In this document: positions 1 to 5,155 of the stretch, in pieces
Layout: each line of letters starts with the position of its first letter
Position numbering within the stretch: the stretch's first letter is position 1
DNA from: Methanosarcinales archaeon
GTDB taxonomy: Archaea > Halobacteriota > Methanosarcinia > Methanosarcinales > Methanogasteraceae
NCBI GenBank assembly: GCA_030609345.1
Contig: JAUWCK010000097.1
Location: forward strand, 1-5,155
DNA length: 5,155 bases
Reading direction: 5' to 3'
Translations under genes and position numbers: made by a program
Notes under the pieces: model-generated
The model's input: the letters and a program-made list of their open reading frames with translations, nothing else
What the model was told of the DNA's origin: nothing
The model's database searches: none

Positions 1-312
1 CGGGCACTCACGTTCTGCTGCCTGCCTGTCAAGCGGTGTGCGATCCAGCGGGTGCTCCGCAGGTACGGGATGACGCCGCAGGAGTTTGCAGACTTGAAGA
101 TCGAACTCTCACGCGGAACACCGCTCGAACTTGGGGATAACACCTGCTTCGGGACGCTGATATGGTGCTGCAAACTCACAAAACCGTGTTTCATGCGTGA
201 CGCTGTGCTCGATCAGATCGGCATTTCAGGAGCCCGGTATATGAAACTCAAGAAACATCTCTCTGAAGGTATTCTTAAGCGCCTCAGAAACTCCCAATCT
301 CAGCTGTTGTGA
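1..312 (+). CDS. Methanogenesis marker domain 9 protein, 3' part (5' end outside window)
   Basis: The reading frame is open from base 1 to the TGA at 310-312, giving 103 residues, so the gene begins left of the window; the GTG at 52 is internal. Two cysteine motifs are visible, FCCLPVKRC (bases 13-39) and WCCKLTKPC (about 163-189), with a lone Cys between them, seven Cys in all. This fits the methanogenesis marker 9 domain (TIGR03280, recalled), about 110 residues with eight conserved Cys and two copies of a [WFY]CCxxxKPC pattern; the eighth Cys would lie upstream. The first copy reads KRC instead of KPC. The family is confined to methanogens and relatives, its role is unknown, and the Cys pairs suggest metal binding. 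Some members carry an N-terminal nifR3-like TIM-barrel domain, which cannot be judged here. The C-terminal tail is basic. The end overlaps the converging UspA gene by 13 nt. Confidence 0.8.
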   Translation, partial: RALTFCCLPVKRCAIQRVLRRYGMTPQEFADLKIELSRGTPLELGDNTCFGTLIWCCKLTKPCFMRDAVLDQIGISGARYMKLKKHLSEGILKRLRNSQSQLL

Positions 313-743
313 ACAACCATCACCGGAATGGTGGACGTGTGAACGACCCTGGTGGCAACGCTTCCGACAAGGATTCGATCAAGCCCGGTCTTGCCAAGCG
401 TGCCCATCACGATCAGGTCAATCTCGTTCTCCTGTGCATAGCGAACGATCTCGCTTGCAGGATGTCCTTCCAGAATGCTGCACCGGGCGGGTACGCCGGA
501 TTCCGTGCCCTGATCTTCCACGTGCTTCAGAGCCTCATTGCCTTCTACGCGTATCAGTTCGTACATACTCTCCCACGCAGCGTCCATCGGCAGTGTTGCA
601 AACGCGCCTGCATCGAGGACATATACAGCGTGAACATCTGCCCCTGCGATGCGGGCAAGTTCGATGCCGTAGTCAACCGCCTTTTTGGTGTTCTCTGAGC
701 CGTCGGTCGCGATCAGGATCTTTTTGTATAATTCACTCTCCAT
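300..743 (-). CDS. Universal stress protein, UspA family
   Basis: This is a complete 147-residue single-domain Usp protein, the usual size. It starts with the first beta strand and the ATDGS motif (residues 12-16, with the nucleotide-contacting Asp14). Near the C terminus is the ATP-binding pattern G-2x-G-9x-G-S: Gly114, Gly117, Gly127 and Ser128. That places it in the ATP-binding Usp subclass. Such proteins are cytosolic dimers linked to stress survival or signalling; a specific partner cannot be inferred. The ATG at 743 is supported by a good Shine-Dalgarno sequence just upstream. The gene converges on the marker 9 gene, overlapping its last 13 nt, and runs away from the reductase fragment. 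No oddities are seen and it looks functional. Confidence 0.95.
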   Translation of the reverse strand: MESELYKKILIATDGSENTKKAVDYGIELARIAGADVHAVYVLDAGAFATLPMDAAWESMYELIRVEGNEALKHVEDQGTESGVPARCSILEGHPASEIVRYAQENEIDLIVMGTLGKTGLDRILVGSVATRVVHTSTIPVMVVHNS

Positions 744-745
744 AA

Positions 746-754
746 GATCATCTC
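746..754 (-). promoter_or_regulatory. Ribosome binding site of the UspA gene
   Basis: On the minus strand this reads GAGATGATC. It differs at one base from GAGGTGATC, the complement of the archaeal 16S rRNA 3' end. It ends two bases before the ATG at 743, with the GAG core about eight bases from it, and supports that start. Confidence 0.65.
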
Positions 755-802
755 ATTTACCGGATTGCCGTGGAATGAGATAAGGTTTTGTGTTGAGAGG
801 GG

Positions 803-880
803 ATGGCGCATTTAATGATCCGGGAGATTGAGAAGGGGCTACAAGCGTTTAAGGAGTTGCAGGGCGTAGTTGAGCGCTGA
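803..880 (+). CDS. Possible 25-residue small ORF upstream of the reductase fragment
   Basis: An ATG at 803, preceded by a purine-rich GAGAGGGG, opens a frame to the TGA at 878-880. The product begins MAHLMIREIEKG, is rich in Glu, Lys and Leu, and would probably form one amphipathic helix. It lies 16 nt before the reductase start, so it could be a leader peptide or small protein of that transcript. I recognise no family. The evidence is only a start, a purine-rich stretch and spacing, so it may be chance. Confidence 0.2.
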   Translation: MAHLMIREIEKGLQAFKELQGVVER

Positions 881-887
881 TATTTCC

Positions 888-891
888 GGAG
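888..891 (+). promoter_or_regulatory. Ribosome binding site deciding the reductase start
   Basis: GGAG lies five bases before the ATG at 897. This favours 897 over the in-frame TTG at 870, which would add nine residues ahead of the MDYDVVVVGAGPAG start that is typical of the family. Confidence 0.55.
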
Positions 892-896
892 CAAAA

Positions 897-1138
897 ATGG
901 ATTATGATGTCGTTGTGGTCGGCGCCGGACCTGCCGGCTGTCTGGCAGTGAAGTACGCCGCAAAAAACGGAGCGAAAACACTAATCATCGAGGAACACGC
1001 ATCCATCGGGTCGCCTGTGCAGTGTGCAGGTCTGCTGAGCACGAGCGCGATCCGGGAGTGTGAAGTCGTCCCGGATAGTGGATTTCACCCGACCTGATCA
1101 TTGAGACGATATCAAAAGCCGTATACTTTATCTCTTGA
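897..1138 (+). pseudogene. Truncated geranylgeranyl reductase-family FAD oxidoreductase
   Basis: The first frame (ATG 897 to TGA 1095-1097, 66 residues) starts with the Rossmann dinucleotide-binding motif VVVVGAGPAG. An acidic residue ends the second strand (LIIEE), and SPVQCAGLLS then follows, a signature of archaeal geranylgeranyl reductase-like FAD enzymes. Such proteins are usually near 400 residues; members saturate the isoprenoid chains of archaeal lipids, though other substrates exist, so the exact role of this paralogue is unknown. The ORF stops where the family continues. A neighbouring frame from about 1088 (LIIETISKAVYFIS, stop at 1136-1138) may be the next stretch after a one-base shift, but this is a weak call. 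The insertion element begins about 20 nt further on, and no catalytic or C-terminal part is found beyond it. The gene is therefore almost certainly dead. Confidence 0.75.
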
Positions 1139-1157
1139 ATCTATCTTGATAAGTACT

Positions 1158-1186
1158 TGGTAAGGCTCATAACATCGCGTACACTT
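1158..1186 (+). repeat. Left terminal inverted repeat
   Basis: The core AAGGCTCA-xx-ACATCGCGTACA (1162-1183) pairs with the reverse complement of 2499-2520 at 20 of 22 positions. Extending outward to TGG and inward to TT gives 25 of 29 matches. The transposase stop codon lies just inside. Confidence 0.85.
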
Positions 1187-1193
1187 TTCTTAT

Positions 1194-2451
1194 TCAGAAC
1201 TTCTCTTCGAATCTTTTTACATTTTCGCCGATCTTGTACGCATAAATCTTGATAAGACCCGCCTCCGCTTCGTTCTTCTCTCGATAATAGATCATTAATT
1301 GTTCATGTTTTGTGTCGAAGCGTAGCCCATGCATATTCATAAGCCAACGACTTATCGAAATCGTTGCCCTCATTGAGCACGCTGATTGCTCCGTCTTCCT
1401 TCGCCTGTCGGATAAAGTGCACTTTACCATCTGTGACCGGCAGATTATTCGCATCGATCTCGAAATCCTCCGGAAGTTTGCGATCCATTATAGCCTCCAG
1501 ATCAGTCTTCCGATACTTCCAGTCCTGGCGAAGTGTTATGCCGCATCAGGAAGATTTTCGCCTCGCCCCGAATGTGTTCCAGATCTGTCCATTGTTCTCG
1601 TTCACATAACTTCCCTCCAAAGTCGCAGTTGTTGTCTTCTATCTTACCATTCATCCACGGCTTACTCGGCGCGATAAACACGGGCTCGACACCGAGATGG
1701 AGACACAGCCTGACGACACGGCTGAAGTGTCGTGGATGTATCAAGTCGCCGATGAAATAGGTTCCATTGTCCATCTGAAGATAATTCGAAATCGCATTTT
1801 TAGTCCAACAATCGAGCAAGAACGAGGGTTAGTTATTCATAGTCTGCCCTGTATATTGCTGAATATATGCCCTGCTGCTAACAACATCAATCAAGTTCAG
1901 GGACGAGATTGCCCATAGCCTTTGATGTGTCTCGACCCCACAAAGTCCATCTGATGGACATCGTTAGCTTTAGTCGGATTCAGCAGGGTGTACCGTTTCT
2001 TGGACTTGCATCTGGTGTATCGCTTCCTATTTTGGACTACCAGACCGCTTCTTTTGATAATGCGTTTGATTGTTGACCGGCTTGGGTATCATCTTCTGAG
2101 TATCCCAGTTCGTACATCCGAAATTGTATCTCACCAGCCCCGATACACCGATACTTTGTGTCTTCGGTTTTTCCTTCCATCAGCGACTTATCAAACGTTC
2201 ACCACAAGTTGTTCTATCTCCGAATCTGTTTTTCTGTGAACATTCTTTGGTGCTCTGGACTCTTCCTTGAACCACTCCTTCCACTGCTTTTATTGAGGTT
2301 GTTGTGTCTTCCAACCATTTTTGCGAACCTTTGACCTTGACCTGCCAAGACTTTTGCAGATTTTGGAGGGTCGTTCGCCTCTCTGATATCGATCGACTGC
2401 ATAGCTACGCTCCTGTTCCTCTTCTGTATATATTTCGTTTGATTTTGCCAT
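1194..2451 (-). pseudogene. Transposase / integrase catalytic-core (rve) pseudogene
   Basis: Read across breaks, this is one protein from ATG 2451 (MAKSNEIYTEEEQE) to TGA 1194. Frame changes occur near 2328, 2282, 2190, 2088, 1910, 1529 and 1317, by my reading +1, -1, +1, -1, -1, +1 and +1. The net +1 agrees with the length of 1258 nt, 419 codons plus one base. An in-frame TAA at 1829-1831 breaks the sixth segment. The N-terminal third is basic and HTH-like (RYQRGERPSKICKSLG). The DDE core keeps all three acids: Asp in HQMDFVG (1945-1947), Asp in QMDNGTYF (1769-1771) and Glu in WMNGKIEDNN (1637-1639), with 43 residues between the last two. The C terminus holds LPVTDGKVHFIRQ and ends EKF. The product would have cut and joined its own element. 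It cannot be made now, although amino-acid conservation shows that decay is fairly recent. Confidence 0.9.
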
Positions 2452-2495
2452 AACGCATCATCAGATGCGCTATGTTTTTACGCTTGAAATTTCAC

Positions 2496-2524
2496 AACTG
2501 TACGCGATGTGTTGAGCCTTTCCA
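2496..2524 (-). repeat. Right terminal inverted repeat
   Basis: This is the partner of the repeat at 1158-1186. On the minus strand it reads TGG-x-AAGGCTCA-xx-ACATCGCGTACA-x-TT. It lies 45 nt upstream of the transposase start, so it would also hold or adjoin the element's promoter. Confidence 0.85.
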
Positions 2525-2660
2525 GTTATGTGCCTTGATTTTGTTAACAAGCCCTCATACCCTTTCGGAACGCTCAGGTACATAGAAATGACGATATATT
2601 TTTGAAGCAATACAAGACACAGCCACAACTTATTAAGCAAATACATGGAATTTATATCCA
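2525..2660. other. AT-rich spacer between the element and the flippase-like gene
   Basis: No convincing gene is present. A leftward frame across it has no family features and runs into the element's repeat. None of the plus frames resembles the missing part of the reductase. The stretch probably carries the promoter of the gene starting at 2661, and its left part may be scar sequence from the insertion. Confidence 0.5.
2593..2601 (+). promoter_or_regulatory. Candidate TATA box for the flippase-like gene
   Basis: GATATATTT resembles an archaeal TATA element and would place transcription start near 2623, leaving a leader of about 38 nt. An alternative, CTTATTAAG at 2629-2637, would give a leaderless transcript starting near 2660. 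The lack of a Shine-Dalgarno sequence before 2661 makes the leaderless option plausible. Neither is proven. Confidence 0.3.
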
Positions 2661-3608
2661 ATGCGCATAAAAAAGAGTAGGATTATTCTAACCTCGATCC
2701 TTGCGATCCTGATCCTGTTTTTGGTTGCGGGTCTTATTGGGGTGCATGATATTGCAGATACGCTGCGCACAGCATCGCCTGTGTTCCTAATACTTGCTAT
2801 ACCGGTCTACCTGATCTCTTGGCCCCTGCGCGGCATCCGGTATCAGCAGATCCTTGCGCAGCTGGGTCATCAGGGGCGTCTGGATTTTCTGGTCGGGTGC
2901 ATATCGTTGAGCCAGTCTGCAAACGTGATCCTGCCGGCACGGATCGGGGACGTGGTCCGCGCATATCTACTCAAAAAGATGAAAAACATCCCGTTGACCA
3001 CAGGATTCTCCTCGCTCGCTGTTGAGCGTATATTCGATATTCTTGCGATCACGATAATCGGCGGCTTTGCCGTGCTCGGGCTGCAGGAGCTACTGCTCGA
3101 CCGGTGGATCATAGATGTCATCACGATCGCAGGACTTGCCACAGTGGCAGTATTCGGGCTTCTGGTTCTGTTCCTGAAACTCCGTACAACGATTGGCGGT
3201 GTTGCCGCCCGTTTCATCAGGGAGATCGCGGTTGTGTCCACAAACCCACGCGCATTTGCAATCGTCTTTGCAAGTTCACTCTCGGTCTGGCTCTTCGACA
3301 TCCTCACATGTTTTGTGGTACTAAGCGCATTTTCAGGAACCGCATCGCTCTCAACGGTCCCGATCGTATTTCTTGCAATCGCTGTCGGAAATCTCACAAA
3401 GATCGTTCCGATCACACCGGGCGCCATAGGGACCTATGAGCTGGCACTGACTGCGATATTCAGTCTCGGCGGAATCGACCCGGCTATCGGTTTTGCCGCT
3501 GCCGTGCTCGATCACATAGCCAAGAACTCGGTGACGCTGATACTTGGAAGCGTGTACCTCTCGCGCTTTGGTCTGAGCTGGTCGCAGCTTATGGATCGGA
3601 GTGAGTAG
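2661..3608 (+). CDS. Flippase-like integral membrane protein (PF03706 / UPF0104)
   Basis: A 315-residue polytopic membrane protein, the usual length for the stand-alone lysylphosphatidylglycerol synthase TM / flippase-like family. Hydrophobic segments lie at about 8-28, 40-55, 125-145, 150-172, 198-222, 232-250 and 287-303, with shorter ones between. Family motifs are present: a short arginine-rich loop after TM2 (PLRGIRYQQ), NVILPARIGDVVRAYLL (88-104), the VERIFD element (121-126) and PITPGAIGTYE (250-260). Archaeal members, such as the membrane domain of Haloferax AglD, are linked to moving lipid-bound sugars; here the substrate is unknown. No synthase domain is attached. The ATG at 2661 sits at the start of the expected short basic N terminus, but no Shine-Dalgarno is visible, so a leaderless transcript is possible. 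The 3' end overlaps the converging alkyltransferase gene by 20 nt. Confidence 0.9.
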   Translation: MRIKKSRIILTSILAILILFLVAGLIGVHDIADTLRTASPVFLILAIPVYLISWPLRGIRYQQILAQLGHQGRLDFLVGCISLSQSANVILPARIGDVVRAYLLKKMKNIPLTTGFSSLAVERIFDILAITIIGGFAVLGLQELLLDRWIIDVITIAGLATVAVFGLLVLFLKLRTTIGGVAARFIREIAVVSTNPRAFAIVFASSLSVWLFDILTCFVVLSAFSGTASLSTVPIVFLAIAVGNLTKIVPITPGAIGTYELALTAIFSLGGIDPAIGFAAAVLDHIAKNSVTLILGSVYLSRFGLSWSQLMDRSE

Positions 3609-3963
3609 CAGCAGCGTTTTCGGGGTTCTGGTTTTCGAGTTTCAGCAGACACCGTTTCGCTTCGACGCCGAATGCATACCCGCCGATCCCGCCTTTTGAA
3701 ACCACCCGATGGCACGGGATCACGATCGGTAGGGGGTTCTTTTTAAGAGCGTTTCCGACTGCCCGCGCTGCGTTCGGCTCCCCGATACTTGCGGCAAGTT
3801 CGGAGTACGTGACAACCGAGCCATACCGGATTTTTCTTGTCTCGCAGAGGACTTCTCGCTCAAAGTCGGTGAGACCAGATAGGTCTACCTCATATCCTGA
3901 AAAATCCACAACTTCTCCGCTTAAGTACCGGATCAGATCATCGATCAGGTCGTGCTCGTCCAT
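3589..3963 (-). CDS. ogt: Methylated-DNA--protein-cysteine S-methyltransferase (short form)
   Basis: The product repairs O6-alkylguanine by moving the alkyl group irreversibly to its own cysteine. From ATG 3963 it has 124 residues. The C-terminal DNA-binding domain is complete: VVTYSELA with Tyr53, arginine finger Arg67 in ARAVGNALKKNP, hinge Asn76, and the active-site IPCHRVV with Cys84. GGIGGYAFGVEAKR then forms the pocket. Only about 35 residues precede it (including YLSGEVVDFSGYEVDLSG), so most of the usual N-terminal domain is absent; full members are about 150-210 residues. A longer frame is open upstream to 4074, but it lies wholly inside mfnA and looks like a shadow (Arg/Pro/Cys-rich, no family match). 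The start codon lies inside the mfnA end (19-nt overlap) without a clear Shine-Dalgarno, suggesting coupled translation. Confidence 0.92.
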   Translation of the reverse strand: MDEHDLIDDLIRYLSGEVVDFSGYEVDLSGLTDFEREVLCETRKIRYGSVVTYSELAASIGEPNAARAVGNALKKNPLPIVIPCHRVVSKGGIGGYAFGVEAKRCLLKLENQNPENAAATHSDP

Positions 3964-5084
3964 TTCACAACATCGGCAAGGTCGTCTGCAAACAGGTTCA
4001 GGTTCTCGCGGGTTAGGTGCGGCATGATCACCAGACGCAGCGCACGCGGGTCGCGCGTGATCGACGTATCCCATCCGCGCTTCTTTAGTTTGCTTCGCAC
4101 AGAATCGGCATCAGGCACATCGAGCACCAGCACATTCGTCACGGGATCGATGAGCGGCTCGATTCCGGATTCGCGAGCCCTTGCAACCAGTTCATACGTG
4201 AGTTCCATGCACCTCTGCACGATCCTCTCATAGCCCTCCCTTCCGAGATGCTTGAAGACCGCATACGCGGATGCAGCCGATGCCCCGCTTCTCGTGCCTG
4301 AAAGCGTCTGCTGGGAATTAACCGTCAGATACGGTGTATCTACAGATAGCCGGTTCAGGTAGGAGGAATCCTGGAACAGAAGCCCGCCCGTGGGTATAGT
4401 TGCGAATCCCATCTTGTGCGGGTCGGCAGCGATCGATGTGACTCCGGGAAGTGTGAAATCGAATTCATACTTCTCTCTAAGAAACGGGATCACAAACCCA
4501 CCGAATGCAGCATCGACGTGCAGAAATACGTTTTTCGATAATGCAAGATCTGAAAGTTCCCTTATCGGATCTATCTGCCCGAATTCCGTGGTTCCTGCAA
4601 TTCCAACTATCCCGATCGTGTTTTCATCGATCAAATCCTCTACCGCTCGGATATCGGCTCTGAACTCCGGGTCGAGGTCTGCCTTCCGCACCTCAATCCC
4701 CAGGATGTCAGCAACCTTGTCGAATGAGAAGTGCGCTGATGCCGGAACGATGATATTTGGCTCGCGGATTTTGCGCGCAGTTTTGATCGCATGTATCGCC
4801 TGGATATTCGATTCGGTGCCGCCCGTGGTGACGTATCCGTGCGCATCAGGGTTTCCAAAGAGCGTGCCCATCATCCGTACCACCTCGTGCTCGAGCTCTG
4901 CAGTTCCGGCAAAGAGTCCGGGATCACCGAGATTTGTCTCGATGAACTGCTGGTGCGCCGCCACTGCAACCGGATGCGGGTAGGTGCACATCGAACTCAA
5001 AACACGTTCATAAGGTGTATCTTTGCTTTTCAGATCGTGGAGTATCGATCCGATGGTTTTTTCGTCCATTCCATGCGTGTTCAT
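3945..5084 (-). CDS. mfnA: L-tyrosine decarboxylase (MfnA), PLP-dependent
   Basis: This is a 379-residue group II PLP decarboxylase, close to the roughly 396 residues of Methanocaldococcus MfnA. It makes tyramine from L-tyrosine for the methanofuran head group; archaeal homologues may also or instead convert aspartate to beta-alanine for coenzyme A. Visible features are ETNLGDPGLFAGT (49-61), TGGTESN (87-93), the PLP-stacking His118 in ASAHFSF, GIAGTTEFG (161-169), Asp191 in HVDAAFGG for the pyridine nitrogen, PLP-binding Lys224 in DPHKMGF, and a conserved C-terminal MPHLTRE (354-360). The ATG at 5084 is preferred over Met6 because of the GAGG-like stretch upstream and a TATA candidate at the right distance. 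The alkyltransferase gene overlaps the 3' end by 19 nt, so the two probably share a transcript. Substrate choice between Tyr and Asp cannot be settled by eye. Confidence 0.93.
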   Translation of the reverse strand: MNTHGMDEKTIGSILHDLKSKDTPYERVLSSMCTYPHPVAVAAHQQFIETNLGDPGLFAGTAELEHEVVRMMGTLFGNPDAHGYVTTGGTESNIQAIHAIKTARKIREPNIIVPASAHFSFDKVADILGIEVRKADLDPEFRADIRAVEDLIDENTIGIVGIAGTTEFGQIDPIRELSDLALSKNVFLHVDAAFGGFVIPFLREKYEFDFTLPGVTSIAADPHKMGFATIPTGGLLFQDSSYLNRLSVDTPYLTVNSQQTLSGTRSGASAASAYAVFKHLGREGYERIVQRCMELTYELVARARESGIEPLIDPVTNVLVLDVPDADSVRSKLKKRGWDTSITRDPRALRLVIMPHLTRENLNLFADDLADVVKWTSTT

Positions 5085-5123
5085 CTTCTGCCTCGCCGGT
5101 TTCGTTTGCGAATACGTGGGGGT

Positions 5124-5134
5124 TCTATATGGAT
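5124..5134 (-). promoter_or_regulatory. Candidate TATA box of the mfnA-ogt unit
   Basis: The minus strand reads ATCCATATAGA. A start about 26 nt downstream would fall near 5103, giving a leader of roughly 19 nt that contains a GAGG-like site before the ATG at 5084. The same palindromic CTATATGG core could also serve the divergent gene on the plus strand. Confidence 0.4.
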
Positions 5135-5143
5135 AAGGTTAAT

Positions 5144-5151
5144 GGAGGTGA
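5144..5151 (+). promoter_or_regulatory. Perfect Shine-Dalgarno site of a divergent gene beyond the right edge
   Basis: GGAGGTGA is an exact complement to the 3' end of archaeal 16S rRNA. It points right and ends four bases before the window edge. The start codon would be expected a few bases beyond it, so a rightward gene divergent from mfnA probably begins just outside. Confidence 0.5.
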
Positions 5152-5155
5152 CCTG

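Larger units (their letters stand above)
1158..2524 (-). mobile_element. Decayed insertion sequence, DDE/rve type (possibly IS481-like)
   Basis: About 1.37 kb is bounded by imperfect 29-bp inverted repeats and filled almost entirely by one broken leftward transposase gene. Its start lies 45 nt inside the right repeat and its stop 8 nt inside the left one, the compact layout of an insertion sequence. The exact ends are uncertain because the match fades outside the repeats. I find no clear flanking target duplication, consistent with age or with a rearrangement after insertion. The rve core and HTH-like N terminus suggest IS481 or a related DDE family; the family name is a guess. Confidence 0.85.

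Noticed and set aside
309..745. Rightward frames antisense to the UspA gene
   Set aside because: They mirror the Usp coding strand and show no family features; one merely begins at the end of the marker 9 gene.
1533..2239. Rightward frames inside the insertion element
   Set aside because: They are antisense to a transposase that reads continuously once frameshifts are allowed, and none carries domain features.
2455..2468. Small hairpin GCATC-ATCA-GATGC near the transposase start
   Set aside because: A five-base stem with a four-base loop is easily produced by chance, and it lacks a T-run that would make it a terminator.
2470..2661. Leftward 63-codon frame between the element and the flippase-like gene
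   Set aside because: It crosses the terminal repeat of the element, has no recognisable motif and no convincing ribosome site.
2870..3427. Open leftward frame of 185 codons
   Set aside because: It lies wholly inside the flippase-like gene, has a biased composition (Thr, Ile, Ser, Arg) without domain features, and the plus-strand protein has clear family motifs.
3964..4074. Upstream extension of the alkyltransferase to a longer 161-residue form
   Set aside because: The added residues overlap mfnA completely, look like a frame shadow and match no alkyltransferase feature. I kept ATG 3963 but noted the alternative.
4390..4983. Open rightward frame of 197 codons
   Set aside because: It is antisense to mfnA, low in complexity (Ser, Ile, Pro), and the opposite strand encodes a full decarboxylase with all its catalytic residues.
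1..5155. CRISPR array, tRNA or rRNA genes, defence or secondary-metabolite system
   Set aside because: I saw no spaced direct repeats, tRNA-like or rRNA-like stretches, or defence-gene motifs. Apart from the element's ends I noted no convincing repeat, but this was by eye and not an exhaustive search.

Overview
The window looks like chromosomal DNA of a methanogenic or methane-oxidising (ANME-type) euryarchaeon. This rests on three things: the end of a methanogenesis marker 9 domain gene at the left edge, a tyrosine decarboxylase of the MfnA type (methanofuran pathway) at the right, and archaeal Shine-Dalgarno sites. The genus cannot be told from the sequence alone.

Left part (1-900). The 3' portion of the marker 9 gene runs rightward off the left edge and converges, with a 13-nt overlap, on a leftward UspA-family gene that has a complete nucleotide-binding motif. 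A short spacer follows, with a possible 25-codon ORF.

Middle (897-2524). A rightward FAD-dependent geranylgeranyl-reductase-like gene is cut off after about 65 residues. Directly behind it lies a decayed insertion sequence of about 1.37 kb, bounded by imperfect 29-bp inverted repeats. Its leftward transposase is broken by seven frameshifts and one in-frame stop. Reading across these breaks restores a single protein of about 418 residues, with an N-terminal helix-turn-helix-like region, an rve (DDE) core whose catalytic residues are still present, and an intact C-terminal tail. The rest of the reductase is not found beyond the element.

Right part (2525-5155). A short AT-rich spacer leads to an intact membrane protein of the flippase-like family (PF03706/UPF0104). 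It converges, with a 20-nt overlap, on a leftward two-gene unit: mfnA followed by a short O6-alkylguanine-DNA alkyltransferase whose start codon lies inside the end of mfnA. Upstream of mfnA are a candidate TATA box and, on the opposite strand at the window edge, a perfect ribosome binding site for a divergent gene outside the window.

The genes do not form one pathway. They mix coenzyme synthesis, stress response, DNA repair, a membrane transporter-like protein and a dead mobile element. I see no evidence for a new multi-gene system. The points of most interest are the reconstructable pseudo-transposon, the truncated reductase and the mfnA/alkyltransferase overlap.
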